The position numbers and the translations under genes are program-made. The notes under the pieces were generated by a model that had not been told where the DNA came from, ran no database searches, and saw only the letters and a list, made by a program, of their open reading frames with translations. This document shows positions 16,784-25,684 of a stretch of 46,491 bases of DNA, in pieces. How positions within the stretch are numbered: position 1 is the stretch's first letter; each line of letters begins with the position of its first letter. The stretch spans positions 1 to 46,491 of the forward strand of contig JAJYUJ010000021.1 of assembly GCA_021792615.1 (NCBI GenBank), read 5' to 3'. Source of the DNA: a bacterium. Lineage in GTDB: Bacteria; JAMCPX01.

Positions 16784-17865
16784 AGATCATAAGCAGATAT
16801 ATCATTGATGAATTTTTACAGATCTATCTCATTTCAATAACGGCACTGTCCGGACTTTATATCATTGTCAACATATTCGAAAGCTTGAAGGACATCATAG
16901 CGCTGCAACCATCGGTGAATGCCCTCGTAATGTTTTATGTGACCCAAATGCCGGGAATTGTATACCAGACCGTTCCGATGGCAGCTCTCTTAACGGTTGT
17001 TATCGTGTATACGGTGATGTCAAGGAACAATGAAATAGGCTCGCTTCTGACAACGGGCATAAGTCCGTTTACCATCATAAAACCCGCGGTGATCATCGTC
17101 GTGATACTGTCGTTGCTTCATTTTGTACTTGGAGAATATATCGTGCCTCAGGCAAATATAAAAAATGCCATACTGGATGCGCAGATCCACCATACCCAGT
17201 CAAGCCTTTCAAAGAACTTCAAGGTAAACAATATATGGTTCAGGTCGGGCACCGACATCTATAAGGTAGGGTTGTTCGTTCCCTGGCTCGATACCATCAA
17301 AGACATTACGATTTACAAGTTCTCGAAGGATGACAGTACGCTGGTGAACAGGACAGATGTAAATGCAGCTCGATGGAACCACGGTGTCTGGGATGCAACG
17401 GATATCTACAAGAGAGATTTTCAGGGCGGATACCAGACGGCCTATGCCTTTTCAAAGTCAACAGAACTGCAGCTACCCTTTATGCTATCGGATTTCAGAC
17501 ACACCGGCAAGACGCCCGATGAAATGGATTATAGCGAGCTCAAATCATATATCAAGAAATTAAAAGACGAGGGATACACGTATGCTCCCTATGATGTCGA
17601 TCTTAACTCCAAAATTACCTATCCATTGTCATCGTTGTTCGTCATCCTGCTCGTGATACCCTTCTCATTGAAGAAAAGGAAAACTTCCGGTGTTATGCTC
17701 GCTTTCGGCGTATCTCTTGCCATAGGGTTCAGTTATTGGATCGTCATGGCTTTGTCCATGTCCATGGGCAATTCAGAGATTCTCAATGGTGCGCTTGCCG
17801 CGTGGCTTCCCAATATCATGACGCTGCTGGCCGCATGCGTGGTAATACTCATTACAAAATGGTAA
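16780..17865 (+). CDS. lptG: LPS export permease LptG
   Basis: A 361-residue partner of LptF with the same fold: membrane spans at the N-terminus (FLQIYLISITALSGLYIIV), the PGIVYQTVPMAALLTVVIVY region, a periplasmic domain in the middle and C-terminal spans beginning near YPLSSLFVILLVIPFSLKKR. It completes the LptB2FG transporter core. The ATG overlaps the lptF stop (ATGA), indicating coupled translation. The gene pair shows that the organism makes lipopolysaccharide or a related glycolipid. Confidence 0.92.
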   Translation: MKIISRYIIDEFLQIYLISITALSGLYIIVNIFESLKDIIALQPSVNALVMFYVTQMPGIVYQTVPMAALLTVVIVYTVMSRNNEIGSLLTTGISPFTIIKPAVIIVVILSLLHFVLGEYIVPQANIKNAILDAQIHHTQSSLSKNFKVNNIWFRSGTDIYKVGLFVPWLDTIKDITIYKFSKDDSTLVNRTDVNAARWNHGVWDATDIYKRDFQGGYQTAYAFSKSTELQLPFMLSDFRHTGKTPDEMDYSELKSYIKKLKDEGYTYAPYDVDLNSKITYPLSSLFVILLVIPFSLKKRKTSGVMLAFGVSLAIGFSYWIVMALSMSMGNSEILNGALAAWLPNIMTLLAACVVILITKW

Positions 17866-17998
17866 GTCCGCGCTCATTTTTTAGTGATTTATTTGCCTTT
17901 TTTTGATATAGACTTCATGAAATGTTTTCCGGCAGGCTGGAGGGGGGGAAGTTCCGGTGAAATTGGTTCATACAGGAAAGAAAAGGAAATAAGCTTTC

Positions 17999-20344
17999 AT
18001 GACAAGAAGTTTTTCGGACAAGAGAAGAGATGTACCCGGTATAGACGGCCAGGAACTTGAGAGACGCAAGAAGTTTCTTTCGATTTCCGAAGCAGACATA
18101 CGTCTGCTCAGGTCAGCATATAAAAAAGCCCCATGGATACCGGACAGGGTTGCCGATGTGTTTATAAAACACCTGCTGACGTTTGAGGAAACGAGGGACA
18201 TTGCAAAGCAATACAATACCACTGACGTCAAGAAGAAAGTTTCCACGTATTTTGCACAGCTTTTTGAAGGCGAAAATGACCTTGATTACGTGATCGATCG
18301 ACTGAGTACCGGTTATCGTCATAACATAACCGGTTTTGATCCAAAGTACTACATCGGAGCATACAATGAGGTTATAAAAGAGCTTGTCCCTCTTATACAA
18401 GAGTATTCAGGCAATAATAAGAAGGCTTTTTCAGGGATGATCTCGATTTTATTCAAGGTTATGCTTTTTGATATAACGAATGCCATGGAGGCTTACTTAT
18501 ACGACAAGCAGGTCCAGATCGGCCAAATGAACGCGTTTTACTCGGTCCTGAGTAAGATAAATGAATTTATCATCAGAGTCGGTAATATCAATGAATTGTT
18601 CGAAGGGGTATGTCCGATACTCGTCGATGAAGGCGGGTTTAAGTTCGCATGGATCGGGCTTGTGGACAAGGACACCAAAGAGATCAGACCTGTAGCAATG
18701 TGGGGAGATGGAGAGGCGTATATAAAAGGTCTCAAGTTTTATGCACGCGAGGATCTCCCTGAGGGCATTAGTCCCGCAGGCAAGGCAATCCTTGAGGGCA
18801 AGATCATAGCAAGCGACGACATCGATCATGATGCACGGATGCTTTCATGGCGCAGAGGGGCATTGAGCTTTGGTTTTCGGGCGTACGCTTCGATACCAAT
18901 CCGCATGTCCGACGAGGTGATTGGAGCTCTTACGATATACTCGGCTACGCCGTTTACCTTCGGTCAGGACGAGATGCGTTTACTCGGGGAGATCTCGGGA
19001 GATATATCCTTTGCAATCGGATATATCGGAAAACTTCAGAAGACAAAGTACACCTCTCTGTTCGATCCCCTCACCGACCTGCCCAACAGAAATCACATTC
19101 TGCAGGAACTCCAGAGGCTCATTGATGTTTCTGCCGTCTCCGGGAAACCGGTGGCGTTGATTGTCATGGATGTAGACTGGTTTAAAGGAATAAACGAGAC
19201 TATCGGTTATGCAAAGGGAGATGCCCTGCTCAAGCAGATAGCAAAAATGCTTGTGCCGGCGCTGAGAGACGACAGACAGCTCGGCAGGATCGGCCCGGAT
19301 GAGTTTGCCATGATAGGCCCCGACATAAGTAACGAAGAAACGATATACAGGGTAGTGGAGAGTATCAACAGCCTATTCATCGATCCTGTGCAGATGGATG
19401 GAGAAAAGATCACCGTATCTTTCAGTATGGGAATATCCGTATATCCGAATGACGGTAATAGCGCAGAGGACCTTGTAAAAATAGCAGAGGCATCCCTTGT
19501 TCAGATAAAGGGCGCAGGGACAAGGGGTATCGTAAATTATTCTCCTGCCATAAATAATAAAATCTCGGGCATGCTGAAATTGAAAAATAGCCTTATAAAC
19601 GCCGTTAAAAACAAAGAGTTCCTTGTTTATTATGAACCCAAGATTGATATTAAAAATTATACCATTGCCGGCGTCGAGGCACTTATCCGGTGGCAAAAAC
19701 CGGATGAAGGACTGGTCCGGCCTGCACGGTTCATACCGATTCTTGAAGAGACCGGTTTGATATTGCCGGTTGGGCAGTGGGTCTTCGAAGAAGCGGCAAA
19801 ACAAGTAATGCAGTGGAATGCCAGGGGGTATAACTTAAGGGTCGCAATCAACGTATCTGCTGCACAGCTCGATCAGAAGGACTTCGTGAAATGGATTATT
19901 ATGACTGCCAGGGACAGGAACATAGACCCGTTAAGCATTGAACTTGAAATAACGGAAAGCCTCATCATGAAAAACGTTGAAGATAAAATCGAGAAATTGC
20001 TCCAGCTCAGGGATTACGGGATCAGCGTCGCTGTCGATGATTTTGGAACCGGCTATTCCTCCCTCGCATACCTGAAGAGACTGCCGGTCAACTCTTTGAA
20101 AATAGATATCTCTTTTATCAAGAGCCTGCCGGAAGACAAAGAGAATGCAAAGATCACCGAAACGATCATATCGCTCGCAAAAGCATTGAACCTGAAGACC
20201 ATTGCAGAAGGCGTGGATAAAATGGAGCAGATAGATTTTCTCAGAAAGCTCGGATGCGATGAGGCTCAGGGCTACTATTTTACCATGCCCCTGCCTGCCC
20301 GTGAATTCGAAAAATTCGTCGCCGGTTTCCCGAAGAAGCATTGA
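17999..20344 (+). CDS. globin-coupled sensor, GAF, degenerate GGDEF, EAL protein
   Basis: A 781-residue soluble signalling protein. Residues 20-170 form a globin-coupled sensor domain; His108 in RHNITGFDPKYY aligns with the proximal heme His of HemAT-like sensors, so oxygen or another gas ligand is the likely input. Residues about 175-345 are a GAF domain. Residues 350-515 are a GGDEF domain in which the signature is GPDEF (432-436) with Pro in place of the second Gly, so cyclase activity is doubtful. Residues 525-775 are an EAL domain with E560 (VEALIRW), N618, E650/E653, DDFGTGYSS (680-688), K701 and E737 in place. The expected output is heme-gated breakdown of cyclic di-GMP. It is transcribed alone, 133 bases after lptG. 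Confidence 0.88.
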   Translation: MTRSFSDKRRDVPGIDGQELERRKKFLSISEADIRLLRSAYKKAPWIPDRVADVFIKHLLTFEETRDIAKQYNTTDVKKKVSTYFAQLFEGENDLDYVIDRLSTGYRHNITGFDPKYYIGAYNEVIKELVPLIQEYSGNNKKAFSGMISILFKVMLFDITNAMEAYLYDKQVQIGQMNAFYSVLSKINEFIIRVGNINELFEGVCPILVDEGGFKFAWIGLVDKDTKEIRPVAMWGDGEAYIKGLKFYAREDLPEGISPAGKAILEGKIIASDDIDHDARMLSWRRGALSFGFRAYASIPIRMSDEVIGALTIYSATPFTFGQDEMRLLGEISGDISFAIGYIGKLQKTKYTSLFDPLTDLPNRNHILQELQRLIDVSAVSGKPVALIVMDVDWFKGINETIGYAKGDALLKQIAKMLVPALRDDRQLGRIGPDEFAMIGPDISNEETIYRVVESINSLFIDPVQMDGEKITVSFSMGISVYPNDGNSAEDLVKIAEASLVQIKGAGTRGIVNYSPAINNKISGMLKLKNSLINAVKNKEFLVYYEPKIDIKNYTIAGVEALIRWQKPDEGLVRPARFIPILEETGLILPVGQWVFEEAAKQVMQWNARGYNLRVAINVSAAQLDQKDFVKWIIMTARDRNIDPLSIELEITESLIMKNVEDKIEKLLQLRDYGISVAVDDFGTGYSSLAYLKRLPVNSLKIDISFIKSLPEDKENAKITETIISLAKALNLKTIAEGVDKMEQIDFLRKLGCDEAQGYYFTMPLPAREFEKFVAGFPKKH

Positions 20345-20405
20345 CCCAATAAATGGGTGTTCACCGCAATCCCCGCTATGGAGAGCGTGGTTCTTCAATT
20401 TTTCC
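20341..20405. repeat. intergenic repeat related to the 10.8-kb copy
   Basis: The stretch begins TGACCCAATAAATG, like the TTAACCCAATAAATG of the 10.8-kb copy, and contains GCGTGGTTCTTCAA, the arm of the 10861 hairpin. Between convergent genes it fills the whole 64-base gap. The GGGTCAACCC at its right end echoes the GGGTTAA end motif. Confidence 0.45.
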
Positions 20406-20408
20406 GGG

Positions 20409-21338
20409 TCAACCCTGAATGTAGCTCAACAGAGGTCCGGGACTCAGAGTGATGGAGGTATCCTCGTACATATCCCCGTCGATAGTATATTTCATCGCAT
20501 CGTTTGATTTGATCTCTACGGTCTTTGCAAGCGCATCGGTCAGATATTTAAAATCAGGCTCGTGTCCGACATAAAGCCTTCTGAGCCTTCGTATCACTTC
20601 GAATGCCGTGGCCCTGCCTGCAAATACATGGATTTTGTCGGGTAGTTCTTCAGCCCTGTATATTGCCCGGAAGTTAAGACCTATATTCCTTATTGCCGAC
20701 GAAACAACAACGGAATATTCTTCGTAGTCCAGCGTTTTACCGTCTATTTTGACCTCTGCACGAATAGGTTTAAACAATTTGTCCACATATTCCGTCGAAA
20801 GAATGGCAGATGCGATGGCCTTATAAATGATCTGCAAGGCTTTAACAGGCCCGGGGTTTCCGCCCTCATAATAGATGTCCATAAGATTGGCCACGAAACC
20901 GGTGCCAAACATAAAGCCATATCTCCCGTTTATATTCAGTACCTTGCTTGTTTTCGTCTTAAAAGGCCTGTTTTCCTTGTAATGTTCAACCAGCTTTTTC
21001 GTTATGTTCGATACTGACCCTTTTATACCACAGAGGGCGTTCGATACGGTATTCATGGTCCCGCCTCTTAAATGCGCAACAAGCGGCAAGCGCTCACCTT
21101 TGTAAACATCGATAATGCGGCTTATTATCTGATGGTTTGTGCCGTCTCCACCGTTGACGCCTATTATTTCATATCCATCCCTCTTTATTTCCCTGGCAAC
21201 CTCGGTCAGTTCTTCGAAAGAAAACGGAACGAATACCGTGCCATATTTTCCTATGGTCTCCTTTATCGTGTCCAGCATGGACGGGTGTTTCATATTTTTT
21301 TTGGATCGCGGGTTATGAATGATACCAATCGCTTTCAT
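20409..21338 (-). CDS. diacylglycerol kinase catalytic-domain lipid kinase
   Basis: A 309-residue DAGK/YegS-type protein. It has the N-terminal IIHNPRSKKN, the nucleotide-binding GVNGGDGTNHQI and the second loop RGGTMNTVSNALC, all typical of this family. The C-terminal half has the beta-sandwich pattern and a GDMYEDTSITLS ending. It would phosphorylate a lipid alcohol such as diacylglycerol or a sphingoid/undecaprenol-like acceptor at the membrane; the acceptor cannot be told. The ATG at 21338, preceded by GGAGGGG, was chosen over an upstream reading that runs into the divergent membrane gene. Confidence 0.85.
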   Translation of the reverse strand: MKAIGIIHNPRSKKNMKHPSMLDTIKETIGKYGTVFVPFSFEELTEVAREIKRDGYEIIGVNGGDGTNHQIISRIIDVYKGERLPLVAHLRGGTMNTVSNALCGIKGSVSNITKKLVEHYKENRPFKTKTSKVLNINGRYGFMFGTGFVANLMDIYYEGGNPGPVKALQIIYKAIASAILSTEYVDKLFKPIRAEVKIDGKTLDYEEYSVVVSSAIRNIGLNFRAIYRAEELPDKIHVFAGRATAFEVIRRLRRLYVGHEPDFKYLTDALAKTVEIKSNDAMKYTIDGDMYEDTSITLSPGPLLSYIQG

Positions 21339-21396
21339 ATCGTCCCCTCCATAGATTTTGTTTGCATAGCTATTCTTTAATTGATACACACATTGT

Positions 21397-22095
21397 ATGA
21401 AAATTGGCAAGTTTTTAAAAGAAAGGCTTGATAGAAAGACCGTCGTAAAGGTGCTGATACTCATCTCCATTTTTACCATAGCTACTGTTGTGGTATATAA
21501 TACGCCTTTGAGGGAATACGCCAATCCGCAAAAGCTCAAGGAATTCCTTCTCTCGTTCGGATACTGGGCACCGCTGATATTCATTCTTGCGTTTGCCGTT
21601 AAAGCCGTGATCCCGTTTCCTTCATCCGTTTTTGCTCTTGCTGCCGGACTTGTGTTCGGTCCGTTCTATGGTGCTGTTTATGCAATTATAGGCTCTGTCA
21701 TAAGTGCGGCCATTGCATATCAGATGTCAAGGAGGCTCGGCAGGGACTTTGTGATTAAGGTCCTCGGGACCAAGGCAAAGGCCCTTGACCGGTTAACGAA
21801 TGTCCACGGGCTCGAGGTTGTGTTGTTCTTCAGAATAGTTCCGTCGTTACCCTTTGATGTGTTTAACCTTGGTGCAGGGCTTTCCTCTATCACGTTTTCG
21901 GATTTCTTAATCGGTACAGCAATCGGTATGACACCATGGTCTTTTGCCCTGAGCTATTTAGGCGATCGCCTCGCGAACATGAAACTGAACTTTATATCCA
22001 TTCTCTCATTCTTTCTCATTATAGCCATTTTTGCCCTGCCGGTACTTATCAGAAAATTTTCAAAAAACCGCAAAAAAAAAGCAAAACCTGATTAA
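21397..22095 (+). CDS. VTT-domain (TVP38/DedA-like) membrane protein
   Basis: A 232-residue inner-membrane protein with an N-terminal span (VLILISIFTIATVVVY), the re-entrant VTT/SNARE-associated domain including FPSSVFALAAGLVFGPFYGA and RIVPSLPFDVFNLGAGLSSI, and a final span before a basic tail KFSKNRKKKAKPD. Proteins of this class are thought to move or scramble lipids such as undecaprenyl phosphate or phosphatidylethanolamine. It is divergent from the lipid-kinase gene with only 58 bases between, so the two may share a control region and a lipid theme. Its stop codon lies inside a dispersed repeat copy. Confidence 0.82.
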   Translation: MKIGKFLKERLDRKTVVKVLILISIFTIATVVVYNTPLREYANPQKLKEFLLSFGYWAPLIFILAFAVKAVIPFPSSVFALAAGLVFGPFYGAVYAIIGSVISAAIAYQMSRRLGRDFVIKVLGTKAKALDRLTNVHGLEVVLFFRIVPSLPFDVFNLGAGLSSITFSDFLIGTAIGMTPWSFALSYLGDRLANMKLNFISILSFFLIIAIFALPVLIRKFSKNRKKKAKPD

Positions 22096-22145
22096 CCCGA
22101 AAAATGCAATAAGGGAGTTTACTTATTCACTCAATCCAGCGATCC
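22092..22145 (+). repeat. copy A of 54-base dispersed intergenic repeat
   Basis: This 54-base stretch differs at only five positions from copy B at 32307-32360. Both start TTAACCCGAA, contain AATGCAATAAGG and GTTTACTTATTC, and end GCGATCC. Copy A begins on the VTT gene stop codon, copy B 21 bases after the C45-like gene, so both lie at 3' ends of genes. Confidence 0.8.
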
Positions 22146-22160
22146 ACCTGATATCTATAT

Positions 22161-22243
22161 GTTTCCTTATAGAAACGAACTTTTAGTCCTCAAATAAATT
22201 CCTTGACATAACGATATAATAATAATATGTTCCATTATAGAAT
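22161..22243 (+). promoter_or_regulatory. iclR-type gene promoter and two candidate operators
   Basis: The palindrome GTTTC-CTTATA-GAAAC lies at 22161-22176, and a related half-palindrome TTCCATTATAGAAT at 22230-22243 abuts the start codon. Between them TTGACA (22203-22208) is followed after 17 bases by TATGTT (22226-22231). IclR regulators commonly bind such short inverted repeats near their own promoter, so autoregulation is inferred. Confidence 0.45.
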
Positions 22244-23122
22244 ATGAAGATTGATACTATTGAACATGACGGCTTGAGAGACAATGAATTACAGCAACAG
22301 TATAGTGCATACCGTTCACTTGAAAAAGCACTTGAGGTCATTGGTCTTTTCGTTCAATTCCCTGTGCTGACAGTGACGGAGATCAGCAAGAAACTGGGTT
22401 ATCCAAAGAGTACCATATCGGGTCTTTTAAAGACTTTCTGTAAGTTCGAGATTGTAGAAAAAGGCAAAGATAATGCGTTCAGACTGGGTATAAAGGCTTT
22501 TGAACTTGGGTTCAGATATTTAAACGGTATGGAGTTGCATACGGTCGCGCGATTGTGGGCAGAAAGGCTGTCTCAGGAAGAACATGAGCCAATCCATATT
22601 GCAATTAGAAGGGGAACGGCTATCTATATTATACTCGATGTGCAGCCGCCGGCTTCTTATATGGCAATCTTGCAGACCGGCATGAATATACCTGCACATG
22701 CAACAGCCCTGGGCAAGGTGTTGATGGCACAGCTTCCGGAGCAGGAACTGAATGCGTTTTTTGAAAGACCTCTTGAGCGGTTGACCGTGCATACCATCGT
22801 TGATCCCGACAAATTGAGGTCCGAACTGAATACCATCAGGCAATCAGGGTATGGAATAGACAGGGAAGAGAGCCTTAAGGGGTTAACCTGCATCTCTGCA
22901 CCCATATTCCAGAGCGACGGCCAGGTTATAGCGGCAATCAGTATCTCATCCATGGACTTTGTCGTTAAGGAACAGCGTCTGCAGATGCTTATTCAGAAAA
23001 TCAAGCAGGTCGCAAACAATATATCCATGGACATAGGGTATCAGCCGGTCAGGGTCCAGGACCCAAGATTTAAAAAGCAGGATTCAACAATAAAGACGCA
23101 GGGTTCAAATTTAAAGATATAA
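22244..23122 (+). CDS. IclR-family transcriptional regulator
   Basis: A 292-residue regulator. Residues about 20-80 are the winged helix (YRSLEKALEVIGLF...LTVTEISKKLGYPKSTISGLLKTF) and residues about 95-265 the effector-binding domain (HIAIRRGTAIYIILDVQ, PAHATALGKVLMA, GYGIDREESLKGLTCISAPIF). It probably senses a small carboxylic metabolite and controls the adjacent dehydrogenase operon. No ribosome-binding site precedes the ATG at 22244, so the message may be leaderless or the start may lie further in. The last 21 residues are encoded by three 21-base tandem repeats and are unlike the family's usual ending. Confidence 0.9.
   Translation: MKIDTIEHDGLRDNELQQQYSAYRSLEKALEVIGLFVQFPVLTVTEISKKLGYPKSTISGLLKTFCKFEIVEKGKDNAFRLGIKAFELGFRYLNGMELHTVARLWAERLSQEEHEPIHIAIRRGTAIYIILDVQPPASYMAILQTGMNIPAHATALGKVLMAQLPEQELNAFFERPLERLTVHTIVDPDKLRSELNTIRQSGYGIDREESLKGLTCISAPIFQSDGQVIAAISISSMDFVVKEQRLQMLIQKIKQVANNISMDIGYQPVRVQDPRFKKQDSTIKTQGSNLKI
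23057..23119 (+). repeat. three 21-base tandem repeats at the 3' end of the IclR gene
   Basis: Units start at 23057, 23078 and 23099, each beginning CAGG and containing a TTTAAA/ATAAAG block near the end. They encode QDPRFKK, QDSTIKT and QGSNLKI, and the stop codon follows the third unit at once. The repeat keeps the frame and looks like a slippage-made extension. Confidence 0.7.
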
Positions 23123-23140
23123 CGATAAAAAGGAGGCTTT

Positions 23141-23548
23141 ATGGCATTCCCGTATACGAGTGATAAGCAAAAGGCAGACGAGTTTCTCTATGAGTTCCTT
23201 CTCAGCACAAAAACGGATCCCGACCTGTTTGAAGGATGGAAAAATCTGAATATGATAGTCGGTGTCCAGATTATCGATCTCGGCCTTGGGTACACAATCA
23301 ATTGCACCTCCGGTACGGATGTTGTTATCACCAAGGGTTTTCCCGACAAGCCTCAGGCAGCCCTGAAGCTGAACATCGATGTATTCCATAATCTTTATAT
23401 CGGCAAACTCAATGTCGTCTGGGCATTTTCCATGAGAAAGATCAAAACAGAGGGCAACATCGCGAGTGTCATGAAGTTGACATCACTCCAGCCGAGAGGC
23501 ATAAAGCTCTACAAGGATTATCTGAAAGCCAAAGGATTGCCGGAATAG
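23141..23548 (+). CDS. SCP2 sterol-carrier-like protein
   Basis: A 135-residue protein that resembles the SCP2 lipid-binding fold: a beta sheet with GYTINCTSGTDVVITKGFPDKPQAALKLNIDVFHNLYIGKLN followed by the helix VMKLTSLQPRGIKLYKDYL. Such domains bind acyl chains or acyl-CoA and present them to enzymes. It has a strong AAAGGAGG ribosome-binding site and sits 9 bases ahead of E1 alpha, so it is part of the dehydrogenase operon. That position hints that the complex's substrate or product is hydrophobic. The family call rests on pattern only. Confidence 0.6.
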   Translation: MAFPYTSDKQKADEFLYEFLLSTKTDPDLFEGWKNLNMIVGVQIIDLGLGYTINCTSGTDVVITKGFPDKPQAALKLNIDVFHNLYIGKLNVVWAFSMRKIKTEGNIASVMKLTSLQPRGIKLYKDYLKAKGLPE

Positions 23549-23557
23549 GGAGGAATC

Positions 23558-24514
23558 ATGGATAAAAAATTTTTACTTGGTCTTTATGAGACCATGTTCA
23601 GGATCAGGACGTTTGAAGAAGAGGTGAAAAAGCAGTTCGAAGATGGCAATATCCCGGGGTTTATCCACCTCGGCTCCGGTCAGGAGGCTGTTTCGGCAGG
23701 CGCCTGTGCCGCCATAAAACCTGACGACAACATTGGCTCCACACACCGGGGGCATGCAAACCTAATAGCAAAGGGCGGAAGAACGGATCGCATGATGGCA
23801 GAGCTCTTCGCAAGGGAAACAGGGAGCTGCAAGGGCAGGGGCGGATGCCTCCATATCACGGACATGAGTGTCGGAAGTCTCGGTGCAAACGGCATTGTTG
23901 CGGCAGGCATTATCGTTGCAAACGGTGCTGCCCTGTCCGCCAAGCTGCAGCACAACAATAAGGTCGTCCTGACATTCTTTGGAGACGGCGCCACGAATCA
24001 GGGCAAATTCCATGAGGCAATGAACCTTGCCTCTTTATGGGCATTACCGAATGTATTTATCTGCGAGAATAATTTGTATGGTGAAGCAACACCACTGGCA
24101 AAGCATATGAAAATAAAGGACATTGCAGTCAGGGCCAAGGCATATGATATGCCGGGTGTTGTTGTCGACGGCCAGGATGTCCTGGCTGTCTTTGATGCGG
24201 TAACCGAGGCCGTTAAACGGGCGCGGGAAGGTAAGGGGCCAACGCTCATAGAAGCAAAGACGTACAGGTTTCACGGACACCATATCGGTGACCCCGAGAC
24301 GTACAGGACCAAGGAAGAGGTCGAGGAGTGGATGGAAAAACGCGATCCTATCAAGCTCTTTAAGGCAAAGCTTCTGAAGGAATTCAAGGTGAATGCCTCC
24401 GATATCGATTCAATCGACAAGAAAATATTGAAGGAAATAGAGGACGCAGTCAAGTTTGCGGCACAGAGCCCGACGCCGGATCCGTCGAACCTGACGGAGA
24501 ATGTGTACGCTTGA
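23558..24514 (+). CDS. 2-oxo acid dehydrogenase E1 alpha (acetoin/pyruvate type)
   Basis: A 318-residue thiamine-diphosphate subunit. It shows GSTHRGHAN, CKGRGGCLHI, the phosphorylation-loop region MGANGIV-like GSLGANGIVAAG, and the ThDP motif GDGATNQGKFHEAMN with FICENN. Together with E1 beta it decarboxylates a 2-oxo acid or cleaves acetoin and passes the acyl group to lipoyl-E2. Sequence style is closer to acetoin dehydrogenase AcoA than to classical PdhA, but the substrate is not settled. It is followed by E1 beta after 71 bases that contain a small TTCAATAT repeat. Confidence 0.88.
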   Translation: MDKKFLLGLYETMFRIRTFEEEVKKQFEDGNIPGFIHLGSGQEAVSAGACAAIKPDDNIGSTHRGHANLIAKGGRTDRMMAELFARETGSCKGRGGCLHITDMSVGSLGANGIVAAGIIVANGAALSAKLQHNNKVVLTFFGDGATNQGKFHEAMNLASLWALPNVFICENNLYGEATPLAKHMKIKDIAVRAKAYDMPGVVVDGQDVLAVFDAVTEAVKRAREGKGPTLIEAKTYRFHGHHIGDPETYRTKEEVEEWMEKRDPIKLFKAKLLKEFKVNASDIDSIDKKILKEIEDAVKFAAQSPTPDPSNLTENVYA

Positions 24515-24532
24515 AGAAATTAAATATTAAAG

Positions 24533-24562
24533 ATTCAATATTCAATATTCAATATTGAATTG
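24533..24562. repeat. short TTCAATAT tandem repeat between E1 alpha and E1 beta
   Basis: The 8-base unit TTCAATAT occurs about three times in a row and ends in the palindrome ATTCAATATTGAAT. It can form a small A/T-rich hairpin inside the operon, possibly an RNA processing site. No function is evident. Confidence 0.5.
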
Positions 24563-24585
24563 TTTTATGAAAGGGGAGGTAATGT

Positions 24586-25563
24586 ATGGCAGAGATGAAA
24601 TTGATAACGGGAAAAGATGCAATCCGCGATGCCTTAATAGAAGAAATGAAGAGGGATCCGAAGGTATTTCTTCTCGGCGAAGATCTTGAACAGGCTACAT
24701 TCGGCGTTACCGACGGGCTCATCGAAGAATTCGGATCGGAGCGGGTACGGAATACACCCATCAGCGAGAATGCGATTGTCGGAGCGGCCATTGGTGCGGC
24801 ACTGACCGGCATGAGGCCTGTTGCAGAAATCATGTTTGCGGATTTCCTGATGGATGCAATGGACCCGATCGTCAACACCATGGCAAAGGCACGGTTCATG
24901 ACCGGCGGCCAGGCAAAGGTACCTATGGTTATCAGGACACCGTCCGGTGCAGGCTTGTCTGCAGGGGCACAGCACTCCCAGAGTCCGGAAGCGCTGTTCA
25001 TGCATATACCCGGTATAAAGATCGCGGTACCCTCTACACCGTATGATATGAAAGGATTGTTGAAAACAGCCATACGGAGCGATGATCCTGTGCTGTTTTT
25101 CGAACATAAGATGCTGTACTATGAAGGCGGTGATGTCCATGTCGGCGACTATACCCTGCCGTTCGGCAAGGCCGATATTAAGAGGAAGGGAAAGGACATA
25201 ACGATCGTGGCCGTGCTCGCGATGGTGAAGAAGGCTTTACTGGCCGCAGATATGCTTGCAGCGGATGGTATCGAAGTCGAGATCGTAGATCCCATGACGT
25301 TGAATCCGCTTGATATGGAAACGATCATAGGTTCCCTGAAAAAGACAAAAAGGCTTATGACCATAGAAGAAGGTGCAAGGACAGGCGGTATCGGAGCCGA
25401 GATTGCTGCGCGGGTAGCTGAAGAGGCACTCGATTATCTGGATGCACCAATCAAAAGGCTCGGCGGCAGGGATTGTCCCATTCCGTTTTCTCCTGTTCTT
25501 GAAGAGGCCATGTACCCGACCGAAGACAGCATTGCAGCTGCAGTAAAACAGATGCTCGGCTAA
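24586..25563 (+). CDS. 2-oxo acid dehydrogenase E1 beta (acetoin/pyruvate type)
   Basis: A 325-residue partner of E1 alpha with VFLLGEDLEQATFGVTDGL, TPISENAIVGAAIGAALTGMRPVAE, the conserved HSQSPEALF and the transketolase C-terminal domain (EIVDPMTLNPLDMETI...TIEEGARTGGIGAEI...GGRDCPIPFSP). It contributes to the thiamine-diphosphate site at the subunit interface and to E2 docking. A GGGGAGG site precedes its ATG. The E2 gene follows after 121 bases. Confidence 0.9.
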   Translation: MAEMKLITGKDAIRDALIEEMKRDPKVFLLGEDLEQATFGVTDGLIEEFGSERVRNTPISENAIVGAAIGAALTGMRPVAEIMFADFLMDAMDPIVNTMAKARFMTGGQAKVPMVIRTPSGAGLSAGAQHSQSPEALFMHIPGIKIAVPSTPYDMKGLLKTAIRSDDPVLFFEHKMLYYEGGDVHVGDYTLPFGKADIKRKGKDITIVAVLAMVKKALLAADMLAADGIEVEIVDPMTLNPLDMETIIGSLKKTKRLMTIEEGARTGGIGAEIAARVAEEALDYLDAPIKRLGGRDCPIPFSPVLEEAMYPTEDSIAAAVKQMLG

Positions 25564-25684
25564 GGGATATGATGGGTGTTTCCCGATGGTGTCATGGCGC
25601 GGGGCATGGTGGCCGCAGCGAAGTACTATTCCGATACGAGGGGATTGTTGTATTATTCAGCAGAAACAAGAGTGAGGTGACCGC

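Noticed and set aside
24533-24562. TTCAATAT repeat as a CRISPR-like array
   Set aside because: The 8-base units are contiguous with no spacers, and there are no cas genes in the window.
25594-25680. 28-codon open frame ahead of the E2 gene
   Set aside because: Too short and without a ribosome-binding site; it ends just before the E2 start and has no recognisable pattern.
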